Below are positions 50,062 to 57,790 of a DNA stretch of 64,000 bases, piece after piece. The notes under the pieces were generated by a model. The model was not told the origin of the DNA. It did not search any database and saw only the letters and a program-made list of their open reading frames with translations. The stretch comes from Kribbella steppae (GTDB taxonomy: Bacteria > Actinomycetota > Actinomycetes > Propionibacteriales > Kribbellaceae): assembly GCF_004342025.1 (NCBI RefSeq), contig NZ_SLWN01000007.1, forward strand, positions 463,709 to 527,708, written 5' to 3'. The position numbers were made by a program, and so were the translations under genes. Each line of letters begins with the position of its first letter. Positions within the stretch are counted from its first letter, which is position 1.

Positions 50062-51096
50062 GTGGCGATTCACATCACGATGACCGCGGACCAGCTCGGT
50101 CGATCGCGCTTCGCCATCTCGCCCGCACAGGAAGTGGTGAGCACGGTTCGCCTCCGCGCCGACCATCCCGCGCGTCATGCACGGACTTGGTACGCGCGTG
50201 CGCAGGCGTTGATGCCGGCCGGCGAGCTGGGCCTGCTGGAGGCGCTGGTACCGGCTGATCACAACTACGCCCCGGACTTCCTGACTCCGCCGCCGGCGCG
50301 TTCTGTGGCGACGATCGCGGACCAGGCGGGGATCATCGCCCGGACGTCCCCCGACGACATCGAGCGTCAACTCGACATCGGTCTGCGCGGGCGGCCGGTC
50401 CGAGACGATGTCGTGGCACTGTTCGGCGACGAGGAGACCTACCGGAGGTGGCGTCGTCCGGCGCCCGAGGCGCTCGAGCGAGTGATGGCCGACGGTCCGG
50501 AAGCCGTGGCCGTTGCCGCCGCCAAGGCTCTGCAGCTCTTCTTCGAGCTCGCCATCGAACCGGACTGGGGCCGGACCACAGTGGTCCTTGACGACGATAT
50601 CCGTCGGAAGAGCGATCTCCTCGCCTCCCGTGGGGCCGTCGCCATGCTGAACGACCTCGGCCGCGGAATGGTCTGGGACGGCAGCGGACTCGTCCTGGAT
50701 CGGCCGTACGACGTCACCGTCGACTGGGCGGACGACGGCGTACTGCTGATCCCGGCGTCGACGCATGTCGGGCCGGTGCAGTTCACGGTGAAGTGCCCAG
50801 AGCAACCAGCCGTCGTGTACCGGTCGAACGGCATCGCACGCCTCTGGCAGCGCGACAGCCAGGTTCCCAACCGTGCACTGGCCGACCTGCTGGGCGACAC
50901 GCGCGCGGTGCTGCTGACCGAGCTCGCCGAACACCAGTCGACGAAGGAGCTGAGCAGCCAACTGCCCTGGAGCGCTCCCACCGTGTCGTATCACCTTCAG
51001 GTGCTCCTGCGGGCAGGGCTTGTCGAGCGAAGCCGACGTGGCAACAGAGTGGTCTATCGCCGTACGGCGATAGGCGACTCGTTGGTGGGGACGTGA
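50062..51096 (+). CDS. ArsR-type winged-helix regulator with N-terminal effector domain
   Basis: A protein of about 344 residues. The N-terminal 250 residues have the DUF5937-like pattern (FAISPAQEVVSTVRLRADHP). The C-terminal HTH runs at about 270-340 (RALADLLGDTRAVLLTELAE, then LPWSAPTVSYHLQVLLRAGL and a wing RGNRVVYRRT). Two adjacent GTG codons (50059, 50062) follow CATACT (50050-50055); the second gives the six-base gap expected for a leaderless start. The membrane protein gene follows four bases after its stop. Effector unknown. Confidence 0.85.
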   Translation: MAIHITMTADQLGRSRFAISPAQEVVSTVRLRADHPARHARTWYARAQALMPAGELGLLEALVPADHNYAPDFLTPPPARSVATIADQAGIIARTSPDDIERQLDIGLRGRPVRDDVVALFGDEETYRRWRRPAPEALERVMADGPEAVAVAAAKALQLFFELAIEPDWGRTTVVLDDDIRRKSDLLASRGAVAMLNDLGRGMVWDGSGLVLDRPYDVTVDWADDGVLLIPASTHVGPVQFTVKCPEQPAVVYRSNGIARLWQRDSQVPNRALADLLGDTRAVLLTELAEHQSTKELSSQLPWSAPTVSYHLQVLLRAGLVERSRRGNRVVYRRTAIGDSLVGT

Positions 51097-51100
51097 GCCG

Positions 51101-51808
51101 GTGAGCGACCCAGCCGGGGCTCGCCGGCCGGCGGCCCCTGCCTGGCGTCGCTTCGTGCCCTGGGAAGGCCGCGCCACCCGCGTCGATCTGGCGCTGCTGG
51201 GAGCGATCGTCGGGGTGGTCGCCTTAGGGCTGGCGTTGCGGCCGGTCAAGCCGTTCCTGCTCGCGTCGCATCCGGTGGCCCTGGAATTCCTGACCGGCGA
51301 CCTCGTGCCGATCGGCGCCGCGGCGGCGTTCGCCCGGATCGGCGATGTTCCGCTGTGGCTTGTCGTTCTCGCCGGTGCGATCGGCATGGTGAAGTTCGAC
51401 TGGCTCACCTGGTGGACGGGCCGGCAATGGGGCGAAGGCATCATCAGGATGTTCACCACCAGCGAGCGTGTGCTGCGCTTCGCCGGCCGGGCCACTGAGC
51501 TCGCTCCCTGGATTCTCCGGCTCGCCGTCCTCTGCGCCGTACTTCCGGGTGTTCCTACCGCGGTGATGTACGCAATGGCCGGCTGGGCCGGGATGCGGCT
51601 GACCGTCTTCCTCCTGCTGGACCTCGCCGGCGCCGCGATCATGACCGGTCTGATCGCGGGACTCGGCTACTGGAGCGGCCAGCGGGCCGTGGACGTCGTG
51701 CTGCTCGTCGACAAGTACGCCTCCGTCGTGAGCCTGTCGCTGATCGGCGTCGGCCTGGTCGTCGCGCTGATCAAGCGCCGGATCCGGCCAACTGGAGCCG
51801 GGAGTTGA
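51101..51808 (+). CDS. VTT/DedA-like membrane protein
   Basis: A 235-residue protein with about five helices. GDLVPIGAAAAFARIGDVP, then VVLAGAIGMVKFDWLTWWTGRQWG near residue 95 and LPGVPTAVMYAMAGWAGM near residue 148 resemble the re-entrant loops of DedA/VTT family lipid scramblases, with the acid in KFDW and Arg/Pro-Gly residues in place. It starts with GTG four bases after the regulator stop and so is probably co-transcribed and regulated by it. The last 38 bases overlap the convergent YesL-like gene. Confidence 0.72.
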   Translation: MSDPAGARRPAAPAWRRFVPWEGRATRVDLALLGAIVGVVALGLALRPVKPFLLASHPVALEFLTGDLVPIGAAAAFARIGDVPLWLVVLAGAIGMVKFDWLTWWTGRQWGEGIIRMFTTSERVLRFAGRATELAPWILRLAVLCAVLPGVPTAVMYAMAGWAGMRLTVFLLLDLAGAAIMTGLIAGLGYWSGQRAVDVVLLVDKYASVVSLSLIGVGLVVALIKRRIRPTGAGS

Positions 51809-52406
51809 GCTGGACGACCCACAACGCGCAGCCCGGCACGGTCGCGATGCCCGCGAGTGGGACCTGGTTGACGATGAGGACCGCCGCCGCCAGTACGACG
51901 AAGCTCAGCAGAGTCAGATGTGGTGTGCGGACGATCGCGTACAGGGCGGCGCGGAGCGGTACCGAGAGATCCACCAGGAGCAAGAGACCGGTGCCGAGGG
52001 CAAGGACTCCCACGACGGCCAGCAGCGGGACGAGAGCGGCCCCGGGGGTGGCGTCATGGAGGGCGACGATGTCGGTCACCAGGATGCCGAGCACGGCCAG
52101 CGTGAGCGCCCAGGGCAGCAAGCTGCGGCGGATGACCCGCCGGTACGAACGGAACAAGCTGCGCAGCGACGGATCGTCGGCCTGGAGGTAGGAGAAGGAG
52201 GCCGAGAGGGCCGGCCCCAGGCAGAGCGCCAGGACGCCGAAGAAGAGCGGATAGCTCAAGGGATCGGCGACCACGGCCGACGCGAACAACAGCGGAGCAC
52301 AACCAAGCGCCAGTCCCGCGTTCACCACGAGCACCCGGTGGGCGAAGGACCAGATCAGGTCCCAGGCGTCCGCGCGGACGTTGACGCGGGCCAGTGGCGA
52401 GCCCAT
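51771..52406 (-). CDS. YesL-like (DUF624) membrane protein
   Basis: A 211-residue protein with about six helices, for example VLVVNAGLALGCAPLLFASA near residue 28 and PWALTLAVLGILVTDIVAL near residue 105. YesL/DUF624 proteins regularly close ABC operons for pectin-derived or other uronate oligosaccharides; a transporter accessory role is assumed. The ATG at 52406 overlaps the permease stop as TGATG. The larger frame that includes it is a shadow through the permease. Confidence 0.78.
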   Translation of the reverse strand: MGSPLARVNVRADAWDLIWSFAHRVLVVNAGLALGCAPLLFASAVVADPLSYPLFFGVLALCLGPALSASFSYLQADDPSLRSLFRSYRRVIRRSLLPWALTLAVLGILVTDIVALHDATPGAALVPLLAVVGVLALGTGLLLLVDLSVPLRAALYAIVRTPHLTLLSFVVLAAAVLIVNQVPLAGIATVPGCALWVVQLNSRLQLAGSGA

Positions 52407-53296
52407 CACTTCAGCCCACTGGTGGCGATACCGCGGACGAAGTACTTCTGGCCGAGCAGGAAGATCACCAGGATCGGCAGCACGGACAGCACCGAGCCGG
52501 TCATGATCATCGCGAACTCCGCGTCGTACAGGCCGATGAACGAGCGCAGGCCGAGCTGGATCGTCCACAGCTTGTTGTCGGTCAGGTAGATGAACGGCCC
52601 CATGTAGTCGTTCCAGGTGTTCACGAAGGTCAGCAGCGCGAGGCTGGCCAACGCCGGCTTCGACAGTGGCAGGATGATCCGCGCCCAGATGCCGTACTCG
52701 CTCAGGCCGTCCAGCCTGGCTGCCTCGCTCAGCTCGTCCGGGATGGTCAGGTAGTACTGGCGCATCAGGAAGACGCCGAACGCGCTGAACGCCTGGAGCA
52801 GGATCAGCGACAGGTGCGTGTTCACCAGTCCAGCCTTCTGCATGATGATGTACTGCGGCACCATGTACGCCTGCCACGGCACTGCGATCGTGGCGATGTA
52901 CGCCAGGAACAACGCGTCCCGGCCGGGGAACCGCACCTTGGCGAACCCGTACGCCGCGAAGCTCCCGGTCAGCACCTGCAACACGGTGATGGTGAGACTG
53001 AGGAACACCGAGTTGCGCAGGTAGGTGAGCAGCGGGATGCGCGACCAGATGGTGGTGAAGTTCTCCCAGTGGAACTCGGCCGGGATCCACCGGATCGGCA
53101 CGCTGAACACCTCGTTGTCCAGCTTCAGCGACGACGACACCATCCAGGCGAACGGCACCAGTACGGCGACCGACAGGACGACCAGCAGCAGATAGGCGAA
53201 CCCCCGCCGTACGCTCGCAACCCCACGTCCACGGGGCTTCGGGGCGGCCGGCGGCTCGAGCTCCGGCAGCGTCGGCCGGGTCGTCGTGATGGTCAT
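52406..53296 (-). CDS. Carbohydrate ABC transporter permease (MalG/LacG type)
   Basis: A 296-residue permease with six helices. Seen are LLLVVLSVAVLVPFAWMVSS near residue 35, the EAA loop SEAARLDGLSEYGIWARIIL near residue 190 and the C-terminus FLLGQKYFVRGIATSGLK. The ATG overlaps the stop of the previous permease (ATGA). No ATPase is encoded nearby, so a shared ATPase is expected. The substrate is probably an oligosaccharide released by, or processed with, the DUF2264 and heparinase-like proteins. Confidence 0.92.
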   Translation of the reverse strand: MTITTTRPTLPELEPPAAPKPRGRGVASVRRGFAYLLLVVLSVAVLVPFAWMVSSSLKLDNEVFSVPIRWIPAEFHWENFTTIWSRIPLLTYLRNSVFLSLTITVLQVLTGSFAAYGFAKVRFPGRDALFLAYIATIAVPWQAYMVPQYIIMQKAGLVNTHLSLILLQAFSAFGVFLMRQYYLTIPDELSEAARLDGLSEYGIWARIILPLSKPALASLALLTFVNTWNDYMGPFIYLTDNKLWTIQLGLRSFIGLYDAEFAMIMTGSVLSVLPILVIFLLGQKYFVRGIATSGLK

Positions 53297-54219
53297 CGCT
53301 CACTCCTTCGCTGCAGCTGGAACTGCACCAGCGTGATCGTCAGCACGATGACGAACAGCACCATCGACACCGCCGACGAGTAGCCGAACCGGCCCTGGGT
53401 GATGCCCTCGCGGAAGATCACCTGGGACAGCACCAGCGTCGAGCGGCCCGGACCGCCCTCGGTCATCACCTGGACCAGGTCGAACACCTTGAAACTCGAG
53501 ATGGTCAGCATGATCAACACGAAGAACGTGGTCGGCCGCAACGACGGCACCGTGATACTCCAGAACCGCTGCCACGCGCTCGCACCGTCCACCTGGGCCG
53601 CCTCGTACAGCTCGCCCGGGATCGTCTGCAATCCGGCCAGGTAGAGGATCATGTAGTACCCGAGATCCCGCCACACGCTGGCCAGGATCACCGCCGGCAT
53701 CGCCCACGTCGTCGACGTGGTCCAGCCCGGCGGGTTGTCGATCCCGATCGCCCGCAGCAACTGGTTCACCGGGCCGAGTTCCGGGCTGAGCAGCATGTTC
53801 CACACCACCGCGACCGCGACCAGCGAGGTGATGTAGGGGAAGAACAGCGCGGTCCGGAAGAACCGGACCCCGCGCAGTTTCTGGTTCAGCAGTACGGCGA
53901 AGCCGAGCGCCGCGCACAACGTCAACGGCACGTGGCCGATCGCGTAGTACGCGGTGTTGCGCAGGGCGGTCCAGAACGTCTCGTTGTGGATCATCCGCTC
54001 GAAGTTGGCCAGGCCGACCCACTTCGGCGTGCTGTAGGAATCCCAGTCCAGGAAGGACAGCGCCAGCGACGCGAGCACCGGGACCAGGGTCAAGGTGGCG
54101 AAGCCGAGGAAGTTCGGCAGGATGAAGCTCCAGCCGAGCCGGATGCTTCGCCACCTTCTGCTCGCCTGCGAGGGGCCCTGTGTCGGGGCCTGCGCCGGGG
54201 CGACGGTTGTGCTGGTCAC
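53293..54219 (-). CDS. Carbohydrate ABC transporter permease (MalF type)
   Basis: A 308-residue permease. The first helix is LPNFLGFATLTLVPVLASLAL near residue 35, the EAA loop YEAAQVDGASAWQRFWSIT is near residue 215, and VFDLVQVMTEGGPGRSTLVL near residue 250 is typical of CUT1 importers. Its ATG at 54219 lies five bases after the binding-protein stop. It pairs with the downstream permease to form the channel. Confidence 0.92.
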   Translation of the reverse strand: MTSTTVAPAQAPTQGPSQASRRWRSIRLGWSFILPNFLGFATLTLVPVLASLALSFLDWDSYSTPKWVGLANFERMIHNETFWTALRNTAYYAIGHVPLTLCAALGFAVLLNQKLRGVRFFRTALFFPYITSLVAVAVVWNMLLSPELGPVNQLLRAIGIDNPPGWTTSTTWAMPAVILASVWRDLGYYMILYLAGLQTIPGELYEAAQVDGASAWQRFWSITVPSLRPTTFFVLIMLTISSFKVFDLVQVMTEGGPGRSTLVLSQVIFREGITQGRFGYSSAVSMVLFVIVLTITLVQFQLQRRSER

Positions 54220-54224
54220 AGGGA

Positions 54225-55493
54225 TCAGCCGACCTCGTTCTTGACGCGCTTGGACATCTCGGCCAGCCCGGCGTCGAGCGACTTCTCGCCGGTCATGATC
54301 AGCTCGTGCTCCTCGGTCAGGATCGTGTCGACGTCGGCGGTCGTGTCACTGACCGGCATCTCCAGCACCACCTGGTCGGGCTTGAACGCCTTCTTCGCCA
54401 GCGCGTCCTGCGGTACGCCGGGCAGCGCGAAGTACGTGTCGAGAATCGCCTGGCTCTGCAGCGACGGCGTGACACCAGCCTTGGCGATCGCGGTAGCGCC
54501 TTCCTCACCAGCCGCCCAGGTGACGAACTTCTTCGCGGCGTCGGCGTGCTTGGAGTTCTTGTTCACCGCGAACGCGGTCGGCGAACCGAACGTGGTCACC
54601 TTGCCGGCCTCGCGCTGCGGCAGCGGGGCGACACCCCAGTCGATCTTGGTCTTGCCGGACTTGGTGTCGGCCAGCAACTGAGCGGCGTACCAGGTGCCCA
54701 TCGGCATCAGGGCGGCCTTGCCGGTGGAGAACATCGAGTTGTAGCTGACCTTCTGGCTGGAAGCAGTTGCCCAAGGCAACAGGGCACCGGCCTGCTGCAG
54801 GTCGAGCGTCATCGCGTACTGGTCCTTGAAGAACCCGTAGTCGCCACCGAGCAGGTCTCCGCCGCTCTGAGCTGCGGCGGTGGCCTGGACGACGGACCGC
54901 CAGGTGTGCTGATAGGCGCCGTACACCTTGGTCCCGCCGTCACCCTTGCTCAGGTTCTTGGCGAGGGTGGCGTAGTCGGACCAGGTCAGGTTCTCGAGCT
55001 TCGACTCGGGTACGCCGGCCGCCTTCAGCAGGGCCTTGTTGTAGTAGAGGACCCAGAAGTCCTGGCGGTACGGCAGCGCGAAGTACTTGTCGTCGATCTT
55101 GTAGGCATCGAGACCGGACTGCTTGGCCGCGTCCAGCTTGCCCGCCTCGTCGGTGAGCGGGAGGAGCTGACCGCGGTTGGCGTACTGCGCGTAGCCGATG
55201 ACGTTCTTCATGGTCAGGATGTCGGTGCTGTCACCACCGGCGAGCATGGTGGTCAGCTTCTCGTTGTAGTCGTCGGACAGGATGTCGACCGGCTCGACGT
55301 CGATGTCCGGGTTGGCCTTCTCGAAACCGTCGATGAGTGCCTTGAACTCCGGTGTGGTGGCGTAGTTCCAGAGGGCGAGTTTGACGGTCGTCCTGCCGCC
55401 GGCGGCCGGCTCGTCGGACGAGCCTCCACCACAGGCGGTCAGGGCCAGTGCCGCGGCGGTGGCGGCGATTGTTGCTACAAGGCGTCGCTTCAC
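54225..55493 (-). CDS. Sugar ABC transporter substrate-binding lipoprotein
   Basis: A 422-residue family 1 solute-binding protein. The lipoprotein signal peptide ends in LALTACGGG (Cys21). Mature domain features include NYATTPEFKALIDGFEKAN near residue 45, VLYYNKALLKAAGVPES near residue 150 and FSTGKAALMPMGTWYAAQLL near residue 265. The GTG at 55493 has GGAG ten bases upstream; the longer frame runs into the dehydrogenase gene antisense. It follows the dehydrogenase by 29 bp and precedes two permeases. Confidence 0.93.
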   Translation of the reverse strand: MKRRLVATIAATAAALALTACGGGSSDEPAAGGRTTVKLALWNYATTPEFKALIDGFEKANPDIDVEPVDILSDDYNEKLTTMLAGGDSTDILTMKNVIGYAQYANRGQLLPLTDEAGKLDAAKQSGLDAYKIDDKYFALPYRQDFWVLYYNKALLKAAGVPESKLENLTWSDYATLAKNLSKGDGGTKVYGAYQHTWRSVVQATAAAQSGGDLLGGDYGFFKDQYAMTLDLQQAGALLPWATASSQKVSYNSMFSTGKAALMPMGTWYAAQLLADTKSGKTKIDWGVAPLPQREAGKVTTFGSPTAFAVNKNSKHADAAKKFVTWAAGEEGATAIAKAGVTPSLQSQAILDTYFALPGVPQDALAKKAFKPDQVVLEMPVSDTTADVDTILTEEHELIMTGEKSLDAGLAEMSKRVKNEVG

Positions 55494-55522
55494 GACGATC
55501 TCCTTCAGGCGGACTGCCCTTG

Positions 55523-56539
55523 TCAGGCAGTGAGGGGAAAGGTTTCTGCGGTGATCCGTCCGAGGAGGGGCTCGCCAGCCAGCCAGCGGGTGAGCTCGTC
55601 CAGGGCGTGGTCGGTGAGCCGGTGGATCTCGGAACCGAGCGAACCGGCGATATGCGGGGTGATCATCACGTTCGGCACCGAGCGCAGGATCGAATCGGCC
55701 GGCAGGGGCTCCGGGTCGGTGACATCGAGAATCGCGAACAGCCGCCCGGACCGGCATTCCTCGGCCAGTGCGGCCGAGTCGATCAGGCTCCCCCGGGCCG
55801 TGTTCACCACGGTCGCGTGGTCGGGCAGTTGGGCGAGTTCGGCCGCGCCGATCATCCGGTAGGTGCTGGGCAGGGCCGGCGCGTGCAGCGACAGTACGTC
55901 GACCTGCGGCAGCAACTCCTCAAGGTCGATCAGCGTGGCGCCGGCCGCGGCGACAGCGGCCGGGTCGGCGTACGGGTCGGCCACCAGGACGGTCGGACCG
56001 TCGAGGGTCCGCAGCATCTCGACCACCCGTCGGCCGGTCCGGGAGAAACCGACGATGCCGATCGACCGGCGGAAGTTCGACAGGTCGCCGAAGCCGGTCA
56101 GGTGCCCCCAGCCGCGGTACGCCGTACTCGCGTCGGCAGCCAGGAACGGCGCCTTCTTGCCGGCGAAGATGATCGCGGCCAGCGTGTACTCGGCGACCGG
56201 GATCGCGTTGGCGTCGGCCGCACTGGTGACGACGATGTCGCGGTCCCACAGCTCGTCAGCGGCGAACCCGCGCACGCTGCCGGCCGCATGGAAGACCGCC
56301 CGCAGCCCGGGTGCGGCGGCCAGCCGCTCAGCGGACAGGCGCGGAACACCCCAGGACGTGATCAGCACCTCGGCATCGGCCAGCCGCTCTCGGACCGCCG
56401 GGGAGTCGAGCTCGTCCACCCAGACCGGGTCTCCGACCAGGCTGGCCAGCCGATCCAGGCGCTCCTGGTCGAAGTGCGCCCGAAAAGACTCGTCGCTCAT
56501 CACGACAAGCCCGCGGCAAGCGGTTACCGTAGCGGTCAT
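55523..56539 (-). CDS. D-isomer-specific 2-hydroxyacid dehydrogenase family protein
   Basis: A 338-residue NAD(P)-dependent enzyme. The nucleotide-binding turn is SIGIVGFSRTGRRVVEML near residue 160. The catalytic residues are Arg in VVNTARGSLID near residue 245, Glu in LDVTDPEPLP near residue 272 and His in VMITPHIAGSLGSE near residue 295. It is the first gene of a leftward ABC operon, so it probably reduces or oxidises an acid or keto-derivative of the imported sugar. No ribosome site is evident at the chosen ATG; a second ATG 39 bases inside is possible. Confidence 0.9.
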   Translation of the reverse strand: MTATVTACRGLVVMSDESFRAHFDQERLDRLASLVGDPVWVDELDSPAVRERLADAEVLITSWGVPRLSAERLAAAPGLRAVFHAAGSVRGFAADELWDRDIVVTSAADANAIPVAEYTLAAIIFAGKKAPFLAADASTAYRGWGHLTGFGDLSNFRRSIGIVGFSRTGRRVVEMLRTLDGPTVLVADPYADPAAVAAAGATLIDLEELLPQVDVLSLHAPALPSTYRMIGAAELAQLPDHATVVNTARGSLIDSAALAEECRSGRLFAILDVTDPEPLPADSILRSVPNVMITPHIAGSLGSEIHRLTDHALDELTRWLAGEPLLGRITAETFPLTA

Positions 56540-56606
56540 GTGAACATGAGATGTCGTTTTCGTTCACTGCATCTACTGGTCGTTCAGATACACACGCAAA
56601 CATTCA
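56540..56606. promoter_or_regulatory. CGTTCA repeats at 20-bp intervals between dehydrogenase and regulator genes
   Basis: CGTTCA at 56561-56566 and 56581-56586 and CATTCA at 56601-56606 form a direct-repeat ladder with an exact 20-bp period, about two helical turns. GTGAAC at 56540-56545 is the inverse of GTTCAC at 56562-56567. All lie within the 96-bp divergent gap. DeoR-type regulators bind such repeated half-sites, and the adjacent regulator has a DeoR-type HTH. Confidence 0.6.
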
Positions 56607-56635
56607 GACTCGTACAGACCCGGAGGTGACGAGCG

Positions 56636-57748
56636 GTGAGTGAGGAGCGGTTGTTCGGGCCGCAGCGGCAGGAACGGTTGATGGACGAGTTGAGGCGGCA
56701 CGGGTCGATTCGGGTGCGGGAGTTCGCCGCACTGCTCGGCGTCAGCGAACTCACCGTCCGCCGGGACATCGCGGCCCTCGCCTCCCAGAACCTGCTCACC
56801 AAGGTCCACGGCGGCGCGACCCTGCCCACCGACCTCGGCCCGGCCGCACACATCCGCCGTCGTGGCACCGGGCCGCCACGGTTCACCATCGGGATGGTCG
56901 TCCCGTCGCTGGACTACTACTGGCCGGCGATCGTGGGCGGTGCCCGCTCGGCGGCCGTTGCCCAGGACGTCCAGATCCAGCTGCGCGGGTCGACGTACGA
57001 CTGGGCTGAGGACCAGCGGCAGATCACCCGGCTGATCGAGGCCCAGCAGGTGCAGGGTCTGCTGCTCGCACCGAACCTGGACGGCGACGATGTCCCCGAG
57101 ATGATCCAGTGGATCGGCGACCTCCCCGTCCCGGTGATCCTGATCGAGCGGCAACCACCGCGCTGGACGCCGACCAAGAACCAGCTGGAATGGGTTCGCA
57201 GCGACCACGCTCTCGGTCTGGAGATCGCCGTCCGGCATCTGCACCAGCACGGTCATCGCAGCATCGGCCTGGTGCTGTCCAAGGGCAGCCCGACCTCAGC
57301 GCACCTCGAACGCGGCTGGGAACTGGTCTGCGCGGACCTCGGACTCTCGCCCGACCTGGTCGTGCGCGAGTCGGTCCGGATGGAGGAACCCGGCTACCGC
57401 GAGACGATCGGCCAACTCCTCGAACGCTGCCGCGCGACCCGTACGACGGCTCTCGTCGTCCACTCGGATCCGGACGCGATGTCGGTCGCGCAGTACTGCG
57501 CCGAACGCGGGATCGCGATCCCGGAGGATCTCGCAATCGTTGCGTACGACGACGAAGTCGCGCGGCTGGCCGAGCCCGCCATGACCGCGATCCGGCCGCC
57601 GAAACCGATGGTCGGGCGGACGGCGGTCGAGCTGATGGTGGCCCGGCTGGTCGAGGGCAGGCGGCGTCCGTCGCAGCGGATCCTGATCACCCCGGAGCTG
57701 ATGATCCGCGACTCGTCGATCCCACTCGCGTCACGCGTCCAGCCGTAG
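56636..57748 (+). CDS. Hybrid regulator: DeoR-type HTH fused to LacI/PBP1-type sensor
   Basis: A 370-residue protein. The first 65 residues are a DeoR winged helix (PQRQERLMDELRRHGSIRVR, then LLGVSELTVRRDIAALASQ and KVHGGATLP, the DeoR signature). From about residue 83 to 360 is a periplasmic-binding-protein domain as in LacI regulators (FTIGMVVPSLDYYWPAIVGG, VVHSDPDAMSVAQYCAERG, IPEDLAIVAYDDEVARLAEP). The fusion is less common than either parent. It starts with GTG after GAGG, diverges from the dehydrogenase-ABC operon, and probably represses it in the absence of the sugar. Confidence 0.88.
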   Translation: MSEERLFGPQRQERLMDELRRHGSIRVREFAALLGVSELTVRRDIAALASQNLLTKVHGGATLPTDLGPAAHIRRRGTGPPRFTIGMVVPSLDYYWPAIVGGARSAAVAQDVQIQLRGSTYDWAEDQRQITRLIEAQQVQGLLLAPNLDGDDVPEMIQWIGDLPVPVILIERQPPRWTPTKNQLEWVRSDHALGLEIAVRHLHQHGHRSIGLVLSKGSPTSAHLERGWELVCADLGLSPDLVVRESVRMEEPGYRETIGQLLERCRATRTTALVVHSDPDAMSVAQYCAERGIAIPEDLAIVAYDDEVARLAEPAMTAIRPPKPMVGRTAVELMVARLVEGRRRPSQRILITPELMIRDSSIPLASRVQP

Positions 57749-57752
57749 CGCA

Positions 57753-57790
57753 CGTCAGGCGGTGTCCAAGCCGAAGCGTCAGGCGGTGTC
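57753..57790. repeat. 24-bp-spaced duplication of the DUF2264 gene end
   Basis: CGTCAGGCGGTGTC occurs at 57753-57766 and again at 57777-57790. The second copy holds the last codons and stop of the DUF2264 gene (Asp-Thr-Ala-stop on the minus strand); the first copy repeats them after the stop. It looks like a recent tandem duplication. Confidence 0.6.
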
